Below are positions 17,501-24,613 of a DNA stretch of 64,000 nt, piece after piece. Location of the stretch: contig CAZZBP010000002.1 in the NCBI GenBank assembly GCA_964652755.1, positions 1-64,000 of the forward strand, in the 5' to 3' direction. Within the stretch, counting starts at the first letter, position 1; every line of letters starts with the position of its first letter. Under the pieces are notes generated by a model. The model was not told the DNA's origin and did no database searches. It was given only the letters and a program-made list of their open reading frames with translations. The position numbers were made by a program, and so were the translations under genes. The DNA is from UBA11795 sp964652755. GTDB taxonomy: Bacteria > Chloroflexota > Dehalococcoidia > Lucifugimonadales > UBA826.

Positions 17501-18136
17501 CCGGGACCAGGTGGAGGACAGATGCCGCAGTGCAGGCCTGCCAATCCCCCAGCCGGAATGACAACACACCCACCGGAAGTTCAGGATCTGCCGCCATGTC
17601 CGGATCCTCAACCGGGTCAGGGTGGTCCTGGCCAGGGAATGGGTGGAGGACAGATGCCGCAGTGCAAGCCGCCAAACCCTCCGCCGGGGATGAATACCTA
17701 TCCGCCAGGTATGGCAGATCTGCCGGCGTGTCAACCAGGACAGGTACCTTTTCCGGGAGGTGGACCTGTGCCTTCCGGTTTCGGAGGCAGTGGTCAATCA
17801 TCTCCTGCATCCCCAACACCAATTCCTCAGCCAGCAGGACCGGGTTACGTAGGATTGGCCCCTCACGCAAATGTCATTCAAGGAACAGCGGGATACTATG
17901 GCTCACCAGTGGGTTACGGAGTCGTTATCGCCGGGGTGTTAACGGGAGGTCCAGCAGCAAATGCCGGGATTTCTCCAGGCGATGTGATTGTCAGCATGGG
18001 TGGGACAGCGATCACAAACACAGATAGCCTGATCGCGTTTCTGAATGCCAACGGACCTGGTTCGACTGGGTCAGTCGGTGTATACAGGAATGGCCAATAT
18101 TTGTCACTTACTATTACTTTAGGAATCAGACCCTAA
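14501..18136 (+). CDS. Large surface lipoprotein with 15-residue repeats, YHYH domain and PDZ domain
   Basis: A 1211-residue exported protein. A signal helix ends at a possible lipobox (GLSC, Cys27), with Gly in place of the usual Leu at -3. Residues 52-261 are fourteen tandem 15-residue Ala-rich repeats. About 325-408 resembles the PGF-pre-PGF domain (FGVEKSWL, SGFSEWSISG). About 416-505 is a CARDB-like Ig fold, and about 508-660 a Pro/Thr linker. About 660-945 is a YHYH domain with FHYHFDGNCVHWHPE, FDGYPIYGPFGYG and IYHYHST, probably metal-binding. Three PNPPxGM repeats with paired Cys follow (964-1080), then a PDZ domain (about 1115-1211, NAGISPGDVIVSMGGT). The start is TTG, with a GA-rich site (GAGGGAGAGG) just upstream. 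It is probably a cell-surface scaffold; no catalytic protease domain is present despite the PDZ. Confidence 0.85.
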   Translation: MTISVARFGKNTSLAILVVVCAFGLSCGIFNKTGVSPSDFSQDSWLSKAATDSEKAGDDLVQAANANSRNAGLGIVAASRKDMLVAASSLASAARQDAQSVAKIIVAVDPNDSAALGDVVLEAARKDVSSMGIALASAARYNTRAVGKIISLVMDKDTKTAADIIVVGAQEDSESLGAVLADCAITDPQKTGVAFAIAAANAPEVTGAAISASLKVDSGSVSDALVRSSALDPAATAKALVSGTFFDPVALSLLGEQISSDAWMPEVVPETGGDILGGPEWKVSLSSDDDVPISGILTRFDQAPEDAEIEISRLEPEVPDAREGRTVHSYVKLNPADFDNDDVMVARVAFGVEKSWLEGSGLHRWSVEFSRFNESIGSWQPVTAKYLTEDETHIQYSVPVSGFSEWSISGSPSIKPLVPVSNVVFATAAVSGGAYMSALAEVENSESYPVDRSLSLWIDSQVHSSQTVTIPAGETVAIDFRATVGYGSHNFRIDRFSRMVSFALPENPASFNTPLSSPTYTPSPTITPTYTPSPTITSIPGNDSLQTAVKLLARTVTSTLTPLPTKIAVELPTVTPIVASTSSLVGLLSFTPTPTNFRTPTLTATSIPAVVSAPVPPTTSSQSIVIASDPASSPPTATPAPTATPTPVPEADTKDSLPKEVPEYMRNAWLCTNGSVPGFDDLTTNQSENNRCVVEVEYTDEFAVVTSNGIPNHDYESTLGCCAGEIDYEWKIPLFPQNVGSVTYAPERGAVAVSVNGVPFFGPEDGPGGDAVAFHHGYYEEDRQQIVLGLCGAHSAGTVFHYHFDGNCVHWHPEEQGKSWIEWTMDLVRSDAPSPVIGFAFDGYPIYGPFGYGVSGNLKEMRSSYRLKEGKNGYGGIEDWEYVPGLGDLDQCNGISSPLLGMSGDIYHYHSTKMSGSGDIGFPYFILCYSGVPETSNYAQGGGQGLGGSAGEQGATGGSGQPIGGQIPNCLPPNPPTGMSDYPPQWSELDPCTSGNSPDFPGPGGGQMPQCRPANPPAGMTTHPPEVQDLPPCPDPQPGQGGPGQGMGGGQMPQCKPPNPPPGMNTYPPGMADLPACQPGQVPFPGGGPVPSGFGGSGQSSPASPTPIPQPAGPGYVGLAPHANVIQGTAGYYGSPVGYGVVIAGVLTGGPAANAGISPGDVIVSMGGTAITNTDSLIAFLNANGPGSTGSVGVYRNGQYLSLTITLGIRP
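14654..15283 (+). repeat. Fourteen tandem 15-residue coding repeats
   Basis: Residues 52-261 of the large lipoprotein divide without gaps into fourteen 15-residue units such as DSAALGDVVLEAARK, DVSSMGIALASAARY and DTKTAADIIVVGAQE. Each starts with Asp or Asn (once Ala), has Gly or Ala near position 6, hydrophobics at 5, 8-9 and small residues at 11-13. The DNA copies have diverged, so the array is old and kept by selection at protein level. A helix-turn solenoid is the likely fold. Confidence 0.85.
16051..16110 (+). repeat. Perfect 30-bp tandem duplication
   Basis: The 30 bases at 16051-16080 are repeated exactly at 16081-16110 and encode PTYTPSPTIT twice within the Pro/Thr linker. Exact identity shows a recent slippage event that preserves frame. 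Confidence 0.95.
17390..17740 (+). repeat. Three PNPPxGM coding repeats with paired Cys
   Basis: Three related units of about 40 residues begin GGQIPNCLPPNPPTGM (17390), GGQMPQCRPANPPAGM (about 17513) and GGQMPQCKPPNPPPGM (about 17645). Each has one Cys near the start and another some 20 residues later, separated by Gly-rich spacers. The second and third share over 20 identical bases around GGACAGATGCCGCAGTGCA, so they duplicated more recently than the first. Confidence 0.85.
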
Positions 18137-18157
18137 TACTATCTTTAGAATGGTAGG

Positions 18158-18913
18158 TTAACTTGCTGCCTCTACTGCCGCTCTCATTTGTTCCGCACCG
18201 TCTGAAATCCATGGAAGCCAGCTGAAGGAAAAGAATCTCGTCCCCAGATCAATGTAATGAGAGATACTTCGGTGGCTCGCAAGAGTACCTGGAGTACGGT
18301 CTGCAGCCCTAATTTTTCTTAAAGCTCCATCGACCACTTTGTTAACTTCTGGAGTGCCGGCTCCGCCGGGTAAACCCATCGATTGCGCAAGATCTCCCGG
18401 AGCCACATAAAAGATATCGATATTTTCCACTTCTAGAATTTCGTCCAGATTATTTACTGCGATTATGTCTTCGATAAGTATTATCGACAGTGTTTGCTCG
18501 TTCGCGGTTGTGAAGTAATTTTCCACTCCTATACCTTGCCTGCTTGTAAATGAACCTCTCATTCCCATTGGGGCAAACTTGGAGGCTTGTACTACTGACT
18601 CCGCTTCAGATTTAGTATTTATGTGCGGCACACAAACTCCCATCGCTCCTAAGTCTAGGGTTCGGTAAATGACGGCAGGCTCATTCTGGTACACCCTTAC
18701 GATTGGAGTCATTCCCCACAAGTCACAGGCTCTGGTCAGATCAGGTATGTTATCGAAGTCAACCGGGCCATGCTCTCCTTCAAGCCAAAGGGCATCGAAT
18801 CCCAACGGACCGAAGTGCTCAATAAGCTCCGAGCTCATTGGGCCCATTGGAACGGTCACAACTTTGCTCTCCGCGAGGCTTTGTTTAACTTTGTTTGCCC
18901 TCAACTCTGTCAT
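18158..18913 (-). CDS. HpcH/HpaI-family aldolase
   Basis: A 251-residue class II pyruvate aldolase of the 4-hydroxy-2-oxoheptanedioate aldolase family. GFDALWLEGEHGPVDF holds the Glu/His active-site region, PIVRVYQNEPAVIYRTLDLG the Arg and substrate loop, GAMGVCVPHI the barrel strand, and IDIFYVAPGDLAQSMG the late Asp. These enzymes split 2-keto-4-hydroxy acids into pyruvate and an aldehyde with a divalent metal. It lies 50 bases downstream of a 2-hydroxyacid dehydrogenase on the same strand, which could reduce or produce the keto acid. A second member is at 29321-30109. Confidence 0.88.
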   Translation of the reverse strand: MTELRANKVKQSLAESKVVTVPMGPMSSELIEHFGPLGFDALWLEGEHGPVDFDNIPDLTRACDLWGMTPIVRVYQNEPAVIYRTLDLGAMGVCVPHINTKSEAESVVQASKFAPMGMRGSFTSRQGIGVENYFTTANEQTLSIILIEDIIAVNNLDEILEVENIDIFYVAPGDLAQSMGLPGGAGTPEVNKVVDGALRKIRAADRTPGTLASHRSISHYIDLGTRFFSFSWLPWISDGAEQMRAAVEAAS

Positions 18914-18963
18914 GACTTTTCCCTCGTCTTCTACTTCATTTAATGTAAGGTCTATGCACTCAA

Positions 18964-19929
18964 CTAATACCAGGTCTCTTTGTCTACTATATTGTTCAAT
19001 TCTTCATTATTAAGGAACTTCCGTGCGTTATCTAGCAGGATTCTAAAACGCCTGTCCGGAAGATTTTCAGCATCGGCGACAGCGACATGTGGGGTCATGA
19101 GAACGTTTTCAAGTCCCCAAAGCTTATGGCTGGCAGGTAGAGGCTCCGTCTCATACACATCCAACCCGCAGCCTGCTATTTCGCCTGACTCGATTGCTTC
19201 TGCGAGATCGTCTATAGAGCAAACCATACCTCTGCCTACATTAATGAAGTAGGAATTGCTTTTCATAAGTTTGAATCGTTTTGAATTAAACATCAGCTCT
19301 GTTTCCGGGGTGTGCGGGACTGTTGAAATAACGAAGTCCGCACGGGGTAGCTGTGAATCTAGCTGACTGGTGCCATGCATTTCCACTCCAGGTACTTCAT
19401 ATTCGGGGCGTGGATCAATACCTATAACTTTCATTCCAAGTTCAATGCATAATCTGGCAGTTTCGTGGCCTATACCCCCGACTCCGTTTATTAGAGCAGT
19501 GGCTTCCCCCAGAAATATGTAAGGGGTTTTTCTTGCTTCTTTCCCCCAGACCCTTTGTCGTCGTGAGCTTTCAAACCAAGGTAAGCCCCTGGACAATGCA
19601 AGTACGAACATCATGATATGGTGGGAGATGTGATCCCAGTAAATCCCTCTGGGATTTGTAATCGTTAAAGAATGTTCGCAGAGCTCTTTGTAGTAGTAGC
19701 CGAAAAAAGGACCTGAGTCGGGATTGTGAAGCCATTGAAGTTTTCCTGCATTGGCTAATGTCTCAGGTGGTATCCATCCCATAGCTGCGTCCGCGTCTTG
19801 TATCAAATCGAATGCTTCTTCGTCAGTTTCTGGTGAATAAACTTCGTATTCCGGAAGCGTGTCTGCCAGTCTGTCAGAAAATTGCCTCTTGAGGTCGTCC
19901 TGAGGTGGCATGAATACAAACTTTGGCAT
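18964..19929 (-). CDS. D-isomer-specific 2-hydroxyacid dehydrogenase
   Basis: A 321-residue NAD(P)-dependent dehydrogenase. The Rossmann motif is NGVGGIGHETARLCIELG (about 145-160), and the catalytic Arg (INVGRGMV, about 231), Glu (VYETEPLP, about 261) and His (TPHVAVAD, about 277) are all present. The N-terminus is that of the GhrA-like/phosphoglycerate dehydrogenase-like group. The frame is open further upstream to 20046, but the ATG at 19929 has AGGAG eight bases upstream and begins MPKFVFMPPQDD, so it is the real start. It leads the aldolase gene in a two-gene unit and diverges from the amidohydrolase at 20073. Confidence 0.9.
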   Translation of the reverse strand: MPKFVFMPPQDDLKRQFSDRLADTLPEYEVYSPETDEEAFDLIQDADAAMGWIPPETLANAGKLQWLHNPDSGPFFGYYYKELCEHSLTITNPRGIYWDHISHHIMMFVLALSRGLPWFESSRRQRVWGKEARKTPYIFLGEATALINGVGGIGHETARLCIELGMKVIGIDPRPEYEVPGVEMHGTSQLDSQLPRADFVISTVPHTPETELMFNSKRFKLMKSNSYFINVGRGMVCSIDDLAEAIESGEIAGCGLDVYETEPLPASHKLWGLENVLMTPHVAVADAENLPDRRFRILLDNARKFLNNEELNNIVDKETWY

Positions 19930-20072
19930 TTTCTTCTCCTGTCTATAAACTAATCTAGTTTCTGCGCCGTTCAATGCGAAAGGTCCAGTGTGAGGCCAGG
20001 GGCGTCGCCAATATACCACTTGTTCATACTGCAGTGGTGGTCTCAAATATTAGAACCTTTATGGAGTAGACC

Positions 20073-20906
20073 ATGATCATAGTAGATACTCACACTCATG
20101 CGGGTCCAAACTGGTTTGAACCAGTAGAAATGCTGGTTCACCAGATGCATCTTAACGGTGTCGATAAAGCGGTTCTGATTCAGCATGGTAGGCCTGAACA
20201 TGGGCATTACGATCATACTTATCTCTTTGAGTGCCTAGAGAGATTTCCGGGCAGATTTTCGGTTGTTGTCATCGTGGATTTGAGTGCTTTGGATTCGCTG
20301 GGAACACTGGAAAGGCATAGAGAGAACGGTGCAATTGGAGTGAGGCTTACGCCCAGTATAAGATCTTCGGGAGATGACCCCCTTGCGATCTGGAGAAAGG
20401 TGGATGAATTGGGGATGCTAGTGAGTTGTATGGGGAGTGTGAATGAATTCGCCTCTGATGAGTTTGCTGATATTGTGAAAGAATTTCCGAACCTACCCAT
20501 AATCATTGAACACCTGGCAGGCGGGGGACAGAGTGCCTCGTTTCCTGGCAACGGTGAAGGGCCTAAACCACCGTATACCTTATTTAAGAAGGCTATGGAG
20601 TTGTCACTATTTTCAAATACGTTTTTGAAAATCCATGGACTTGGAGAAATATTGAATCGTCCAAGTGCTCTACAAAAAGATTTCAATCACGATTTTTTTG
20701 GCCCAATGCCACCCCTGGTGGAAATGGCTAAAGAGGCATTTGGGGTGAGGCGCATGATGTGGGGAAGTGACTATCCACCTGTCAGTGGAAGAGAGGGGTA
20801 TCGCAATGCGTTGGTGGGAGCGCGGGATCATCCGGCCTTCGAAACCTTAGAAGAAATTGAGTGGGTATTGGGGAAAACAGCATTGGAAGTTATAGAGTTT
20901 GCCTGA
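20073..20906 (+). CDS. Amidohydrolase (TIM-barrel, amidohydro_2 type)
   Basis: A 277-residue metal-dependent hydrolase or decarboxylase. The N-terminal IIVDTHTHAGPNWF carries the HxH metal motif, IIIEHLAGGG (about 152) a barrel His, and MMWGSDYPPVSGREG (about 228) the Asp of the family. The amidohydrolase-related (ACMSD/resorcylate decarboxylase/lactonase) group fits best; lactone hydrolysis or decarboxylation cannot be told apart from sequence. There is no signal peptide, so it is cytoplasmic. It overlaps the following MFS gene by eight bases, so enzyme and transporter are probably translated together and act on the same compound. Confidence 0.87.
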   Translation: MIIVDTHTHAGPNWFEPVEMLVHQMHLNGVDKAVLIQHGRPEHGHYDHTYLFECLERFPGRFSVVVIVDLSALDSLGTLERHRENGAIGVRLTPSIRSSGDDPLAIWRKVDELGMLVSCMGSVNEFASDEFADIVKEFPNLPIIIEHLAGGGQSASFPGNGEGPKPPYTLFKKAMELSLFSNTFLKIHGLGEILNRPSALQKDFNHDFFGPMPPLVEMAKEAFGVRRMMWGSDYPPVSGREGYRNALVGARDHPAFETLEEIEWVLGKTALEVIEFA

Positions 20907-22125
20907 ACCTGAAAGCGGTTCAGGAATGATGAGCCGCGTTCACAGAGGCTGGGGGATCGCCCTAGCCTGCTTTTTAGCTTATTCGGCCACAGTGGGAGGA
21001 TCGCAATACTCATTTGGTCATTTTGTGGGGCCCTTAGAATCTGAATTTGGGTGGAGCCGCACTGAAATAGGGCTTTCACTCTCACTTGTTGCGCTTGGTT
21101 CGTTTGTATCACCTTTTTTCGGCGCCATGATTGATCGGCACGGTGCGCGAAAAATTATGGCAATTTCCATGTTGATTTTCGGTTTTAGTTATCTTGCCCG
21201 TCCAATTATGAACGATATTTGGCATTGGTATGCACTTGGCGCCATTCAATCGTTCGCCATGGTTGGAGGAGCCATGCTTCCCATAGGTAAATTAATTGGA
21301 CAGTGGTTTCCAAGAAACAGAGGTAGGATCCTGGGTATAACTGCAATGGGGAACAATTTTGGAGGCGTGGCGATACAACCTACTGTGGCGTTGATAATAT
21401 CGGCCTACAGTTGGAGAATAGGCTATACGGCTATTGGCTTATTCGGCCTGATTGTATCGGTCTACATTCTGCTTGTGGTGAAAAGTCCACCACTTATTGC
21501 GAAGGGTTCGGTTTATGAAAATGAGACAAAATCACCCGACTACACACTTGAGGAGGCTTTAAGAACCAGGAAATTCTACGCCATACTGGTATCAGTGATG
21601 TGCGGTTCATTTACCTACAGTGCTCTTTTACCCCAAGTATCCTCACATTTGATCAATAAAGGTATCCCAGAGGTCTCAACTGCAATTGCACTTAGTTTAT
21701 TTGCTACTTGTGGTATGGCTGGGAAACTCATATTTGGGATCCTTGCAGACCGATACGGCTCTAAGATTTCACTGATAATCGACCTGGTGGGTCAAGCGGT
21801 GTTTGCATTTTTACTTGTTTATGCGGGAACTGGAGTTGCTATATGGTTCGTAGTTCCTTTTATGGGGTTCTTTTTAGGAGCGTTCGGCGCTTTGTACCAG
21901 CTGATAATCATGGATTCATTCGGGTTAAATCACTTCGGATCAATACTCGGAGTTATCTCGATTACCAACGCGATTTCATTTTTTGCTGGTCCAATAATCG
22001 CAGGTCAAAGCTTTGATATAACCGGAAGTTACGGACCTGCTTTCGCAATAACCGCCGCTATATTTGTCATTGGTGCTCTGGCGTTGACGTTCTCCGGACG
22101 GGATCAGAGGGTAAATTTCGAGTAG
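20899..22125 (+). CDS. MFS transporter, monocarboxylate type
   Basis: A 408-residue carrier with twelve hydrophobic segments. GGSQYSFGHFVGPLESEFGW in helix 1 and GAMIDRHGARKIMAIS in the 2-3 loop place it with the monocarboxylate/OxlT-like proteins found elsewhere in this window. The nearest sequence seen here is the decayed remnant at 716-1207. The start may be TTG 20899, overlapping the amidohydrolase stop, or ATG 20926/20929. The coupled arrangement suggests that it takes up the substrate of the amidohydrolase. It converges on the deacetylase gene with six bases between. Confidence 0.88.
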   Translation: MPEPESGSGMMSRVHRGWGIALACFLAYSATVGGSQYSFGHFVGPLESEFGWSRTEIGLSLSLVALGSFVSPFFGAMIDRHGARKIMAISMLIFGFSYLARPIMNDIWHWYALGAIQSFAMVGGAMLPIGKLIGQWFPRNRGRILGITAMGNNFGGVAIQPTVALIISAYSWRIGYTAIGLFGLIVSVYILLVVKSPPLIAKGSVYENETKSPDYTLEEALRTRKFYAILVSVMCGSFTYSALLPQVSSHLINKGIPEVSTAIALSLFATCGMAGKLIFGILADRYGSKISLIIDLVGQAVFAFLLVYAGTGVAIWFVVPFMGFFLGAFGALYQLIIMDSFGLNHFGSILGVISITNAISFFAGPIIAGQSFDITGSYGPAFAITAAIFVIGALALTFSGRDQRVNFE

Positions 22126-22130
22126 ATTGA

Positions 22131-22898
22131 TCAGAGAGATCTGAGATAAGAAACGATTCTTGAATTCTGCCAGTTGTGGTCGTTTTCGTGGCTGACAGCG
22201 AAGCCCTCTGTGGAATCATCTCTCTCGGACAATCGTTTCGCAAATTCTTGGGCATCTTCTTGACTGCTGTAGTTTCTGAGCCCCTGGATTTTCAACGCGA
22301 TAGTTTCGGCTATATCGATTACTATGTCCATCCGCTTTTCTTCTTCACTCAATTCTAGGCCGTAAAGATCAGCAATATCGGATGGGATGGCAGGATAAAG
22401 GAGTAATGGCTTATCCGATTTGTTTACTGCAGCCCTATAATTCTTATATGCAACAACAGTCGCTTCGTGGATGGCTATGTGGTCGGGGTGGTTGGATATA
22501 CCGCTCGGTCCAAAAGTAACCACCACGTCAGGTTCGACCTTTTGCATAATAGCAAGAACTTTCTTTGATAATATTTCAGTATTTTCTTTGTTAAGGTCCT
22601 TATCACGGTAGCGGAGCATAAATGGTGGGTTCGCTCCATATAAAGCTAGGTTTTTCTTTAGTTCTAACTCCCTAACCCTGGCCAAATCATTCCTTTCGAT
22701 TACGATCTGTCCAGTACCAAGGGTACCTTCCTCGCCACCAGTGGCTGTGACTACGTGGACCTCGCCACCTTTCTTTATCCATTTAACCATCGTGCCTGCA
22801 CTTGCGGATGTTTCATCGTCTGGATGTCCAAAAACACCAAGCCATACGAATCTGTGTGTCTCTGAGTTTGAGACCAAATCTAAGTCCCTAAAATCCAT
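22131..22898 (-). CDS. PIG-L/LmbE-family deacetylase
   Basis: A 255-residue zinc-dependent N-deacetylase. The family motif HPDDE occurs in WLGVFGHPDDETSASAG (about residue 25) and the third zinc ligand in GPSGISNHPDHIAIHEA (about 125). Members remove acetyl groups from GlcNAc-linked small molecules such as mycothiol or bacillithiol precursors, or from other N-acyl sugars. The ATG at 22898 has GAGGG upstream and begins MDFRDLDL; the frame further upstream is not convincing. It overlaps the nuclease gene by 11 bases, so the two are cotranscribed. Confidence 0.87.
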   Translation of the reverse strand: MDFRDLDLVSNSETHRFVWLGVFGHPDDETSASAGTMVKWIKKGGEVHVVTATGGEEGTLGTGQIVIERNDLARVRELELKKNLALYGANPPFMLRYRDKDLNKENTEILSKKVLAIMQKVEPDVVVTFGPSGISNHPDHIAIHEATVVAYKNYRAAVNKSDKPLLLYPAIPSDIADLYGLELSEEEKRMDIVIDIAETIALKIQGLRNYSSQEDAQEFAKRLSERDDSTEGFAVSHENDHNWQNSRIVSYLRSL

Positions 22899-23613
22899 CT
22901 GATTTCCCTCTTGCCATCTTAAGTACCATAGCGTCGAAATGATTGCAGTCTCTGCACCTGCTTCTTGGGGCGGGGGGAATAGACATGCAGGCAACGGCTC
23001 TTACCTTCTCCAAAATCGGAGGTATCATGCTTTCAGGTCTTCTTTTGACAGGTACAATTCGTGTATTGAAACGGAGTTGTATCCCGTCATCGTCAATGGA
23101 ATTTGGTGATTTAGCATCTTTGATATCGCTGGCCGGCTCCATGAAAATAAGTGCCAATCTATTGACGGGACTGAATCCTGTGCTTTCGGCGATCCAGGCG
23201 TAGGCATTTAATTGCATTTCATAAGACCGTAAAGCGTAGAGGCGTTCGGGGTTGTATCTAGAAGTTTTATAATCTGCTATCAGGTATGAACCTCCTGCCA
23301 GTTGGAAAATCGCGTCGGCCTCCCCTCTTACGGTTACCCCGGTGTGTTCATCCTCTCTGTGGAATTTTCTCCAACCCGGCGGATCGACACATCTAATCAC
23401 ATCTCCGATCTCTTTCATCCAGAGGGGTAGACACCCGTGTTGATTAAAATGTGAAGTGATTACTTTTTTGGTGAAAGTATCTATCGTGCTAAAGATACCG
23501 GGAAATGAGTGATATGGCAGGTCTTTTACATGCATGCGCACCCAGGCACATCTCATACAAGGATATCTTGCTGCATAGTTAGCAAGTTCAGTGGCGGATA
23601 CCGATATCGACAA
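22888..23613 (-). CDS. PD-(D/E)XK nuclease family protein with Cys clusters
   Basis: A 241-residue protein with the RecB/Cas4-type nuclease core: GEADAIF (Asp100) and IADYKTSRY (Asp114, Lys116) form the D...(D/E)xK site, followed by the QxxxY helix (MQLNAYAWI). Two CxxC pairs, CMRC (19-22) near the N-terminus and CRDC (220-223) near the C-terminus, could hold an Fe-S cluster or zinc as in Cas4 and AddB. No cas genes, helicase or RecB partner are nearby, so it is not a CRISPR protein by context. The family is widespread and uncharacterised. The gene precedes a PIG-L deacetylase and overlaps its start. Confidence 0.8.
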   Translation of the reverse strand: MSISVSATELANYAARYPCMRCAWVRMHVKDLPYHSFPGIFSTIDTFTKKVITSHFNQHGCLPLWMKEIGDVIRCVDPPGWRKFHREDEHTGVTVRGEADAIFQLAGGSYLIADYKTSRYNPERLYALRSYEMQLNAYAWIAESTGFSPVNRLALIFMEPASDIKDAKSPNSIDDDGIQLRFNTRIVPVKRRPESMIPPILEKVRAVACMSIPPAPRSRCRDCNHFDAMVLKMARGKSDGF

Positions 23614-23740
23614 TACTTGCTCCAGAAGGATTCAATCAGTGGAGGTATATCTTCGACGCGAAAACACCGCGTTATACTAGCACAACCTTGATATTACCTT
23701 TCAAAATCGCTTCACCAGATATATTTAGGAGCTTTAATCA

Positions 23741-24607
23741 ATGGAAAAGCGGAGGCTTGGTCGGACCGGTCACAAGAGCACCGTTGTAAGCTTCGGATCT
23801 TATTCAATAGGTAAATTGAATCAGGAAATGGCTGACAGAGCCGTAGATATGTGCCTTGATTATGGGGTCAATCACATCGATATAGCTCCTGGTTATGCAA
23901 ATGCTATGGAGCGGATAGCTCCGTGGATGCCGAAGATCCGAAAAAAAATGTTTCTCGGATCAAAGACTCCCATGCGTAGTCGGGATCAAGCGTGGGAAAA
24001 TATAGAAGACATTATGCGGCGTATGAATGTCGATTCTTTTGATCTTTTTCAACTCCATTCGGTTATTGACCTAGATACGCTGGACCAGGTAACCGCTTCC
24101 GATGGAGCCCTGCGGGCTCTTATAGAAATGAGAGATCAAGGTCTTACAAAATGGATCGGTATTACTGGACACGGACCAACTGTTCCTAAAACTCACCTTG
24201 AGGCTTTGAGAAGATTTGATTTCGACACAGTTATGTTTCCTGTGAATGTAGTGATGTACGGCAATCCTGAATACAGGCGTGACGCTCAAGAATTAATCGA
24301 GATGTGCTCTACCAAAGATGTTGGCATACAAACTATAAAAATGCTTGCTAGAGGAGGATGGGGTAATACGATCCCGGATTGCGGTACTTGGTACGATCCG
24401 TTCAGATCTCAAGAGTCGGTAGATACAGCCTTGTGGTGGCAACTGTCTCAACCGATACATACTGCCCCGAGCTGTGGTGAAATTTCTCTTCTTCCACGAG
24501 TGCTTGATGCCGCAGAGAGGTATAACAGGTTATCCTCGGAAGAACAAAATAGAGCCATTTCTTCTCAAATACCCGCAAGACCCGAACCGAGACTCGCGAT
24601 CAGATAA
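23741..24607 (+). CDS. Aldo/keto reductase
   Basis: A 288-residue NADPH-dependent oxidoreductase. MEKRRLGRTGHKSTVVSFGS is the usual N-terminal hairpin. The catalytic tetrad is visible: Asp and Tyr in HIDIAPGYANAMERI, Lys in LGSKTPMRS and His in DLFQLHSVIDL. GLTKWIGITGHGP and the strands that follow complete the barrel. It reduces aldehydes or ketones in the cytoplasm, with unknown substrate. The start is ATG with AGGAG about 10 bases upstream. It is convergent with the MFS gene at 24614, leaving six bases between the two. Confidence 0.9.
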   Translation: MEKRRLGRTGHKSTVVSFGSYSIGKLNQEMADRAVDMCLDYGVNHIDIAPGYANAMERIAPWMPKIRKKMFLGSKTPMRSRDQAWENIEDIMRRMNVDSFDLFQLHSVIDLDTLDQVTASDGALRALIEMRDQGLTKWIGITGHGPTVPKTHLEALRRFDFDTVMFPVNVVMYGNPEYRRDAQELIEMCSTKDVGIQTIKMLARGGWGNTIPDCGTWYDPFRSQESVDTALWWQLSQPIHTAPSCGEISLLPRVLDAAERYNRLSSEEQNRAISSQIPARPEPRLAIR

Positions 24608-24613
24608 AAAATC

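Noticed and set aside
22888..23613. CRISPR-associated Cas4
   Set aside because: The fold is similar, but there are no cas genes or arrays in the window and the Cys arrangement is two plus two rather than one plus three.
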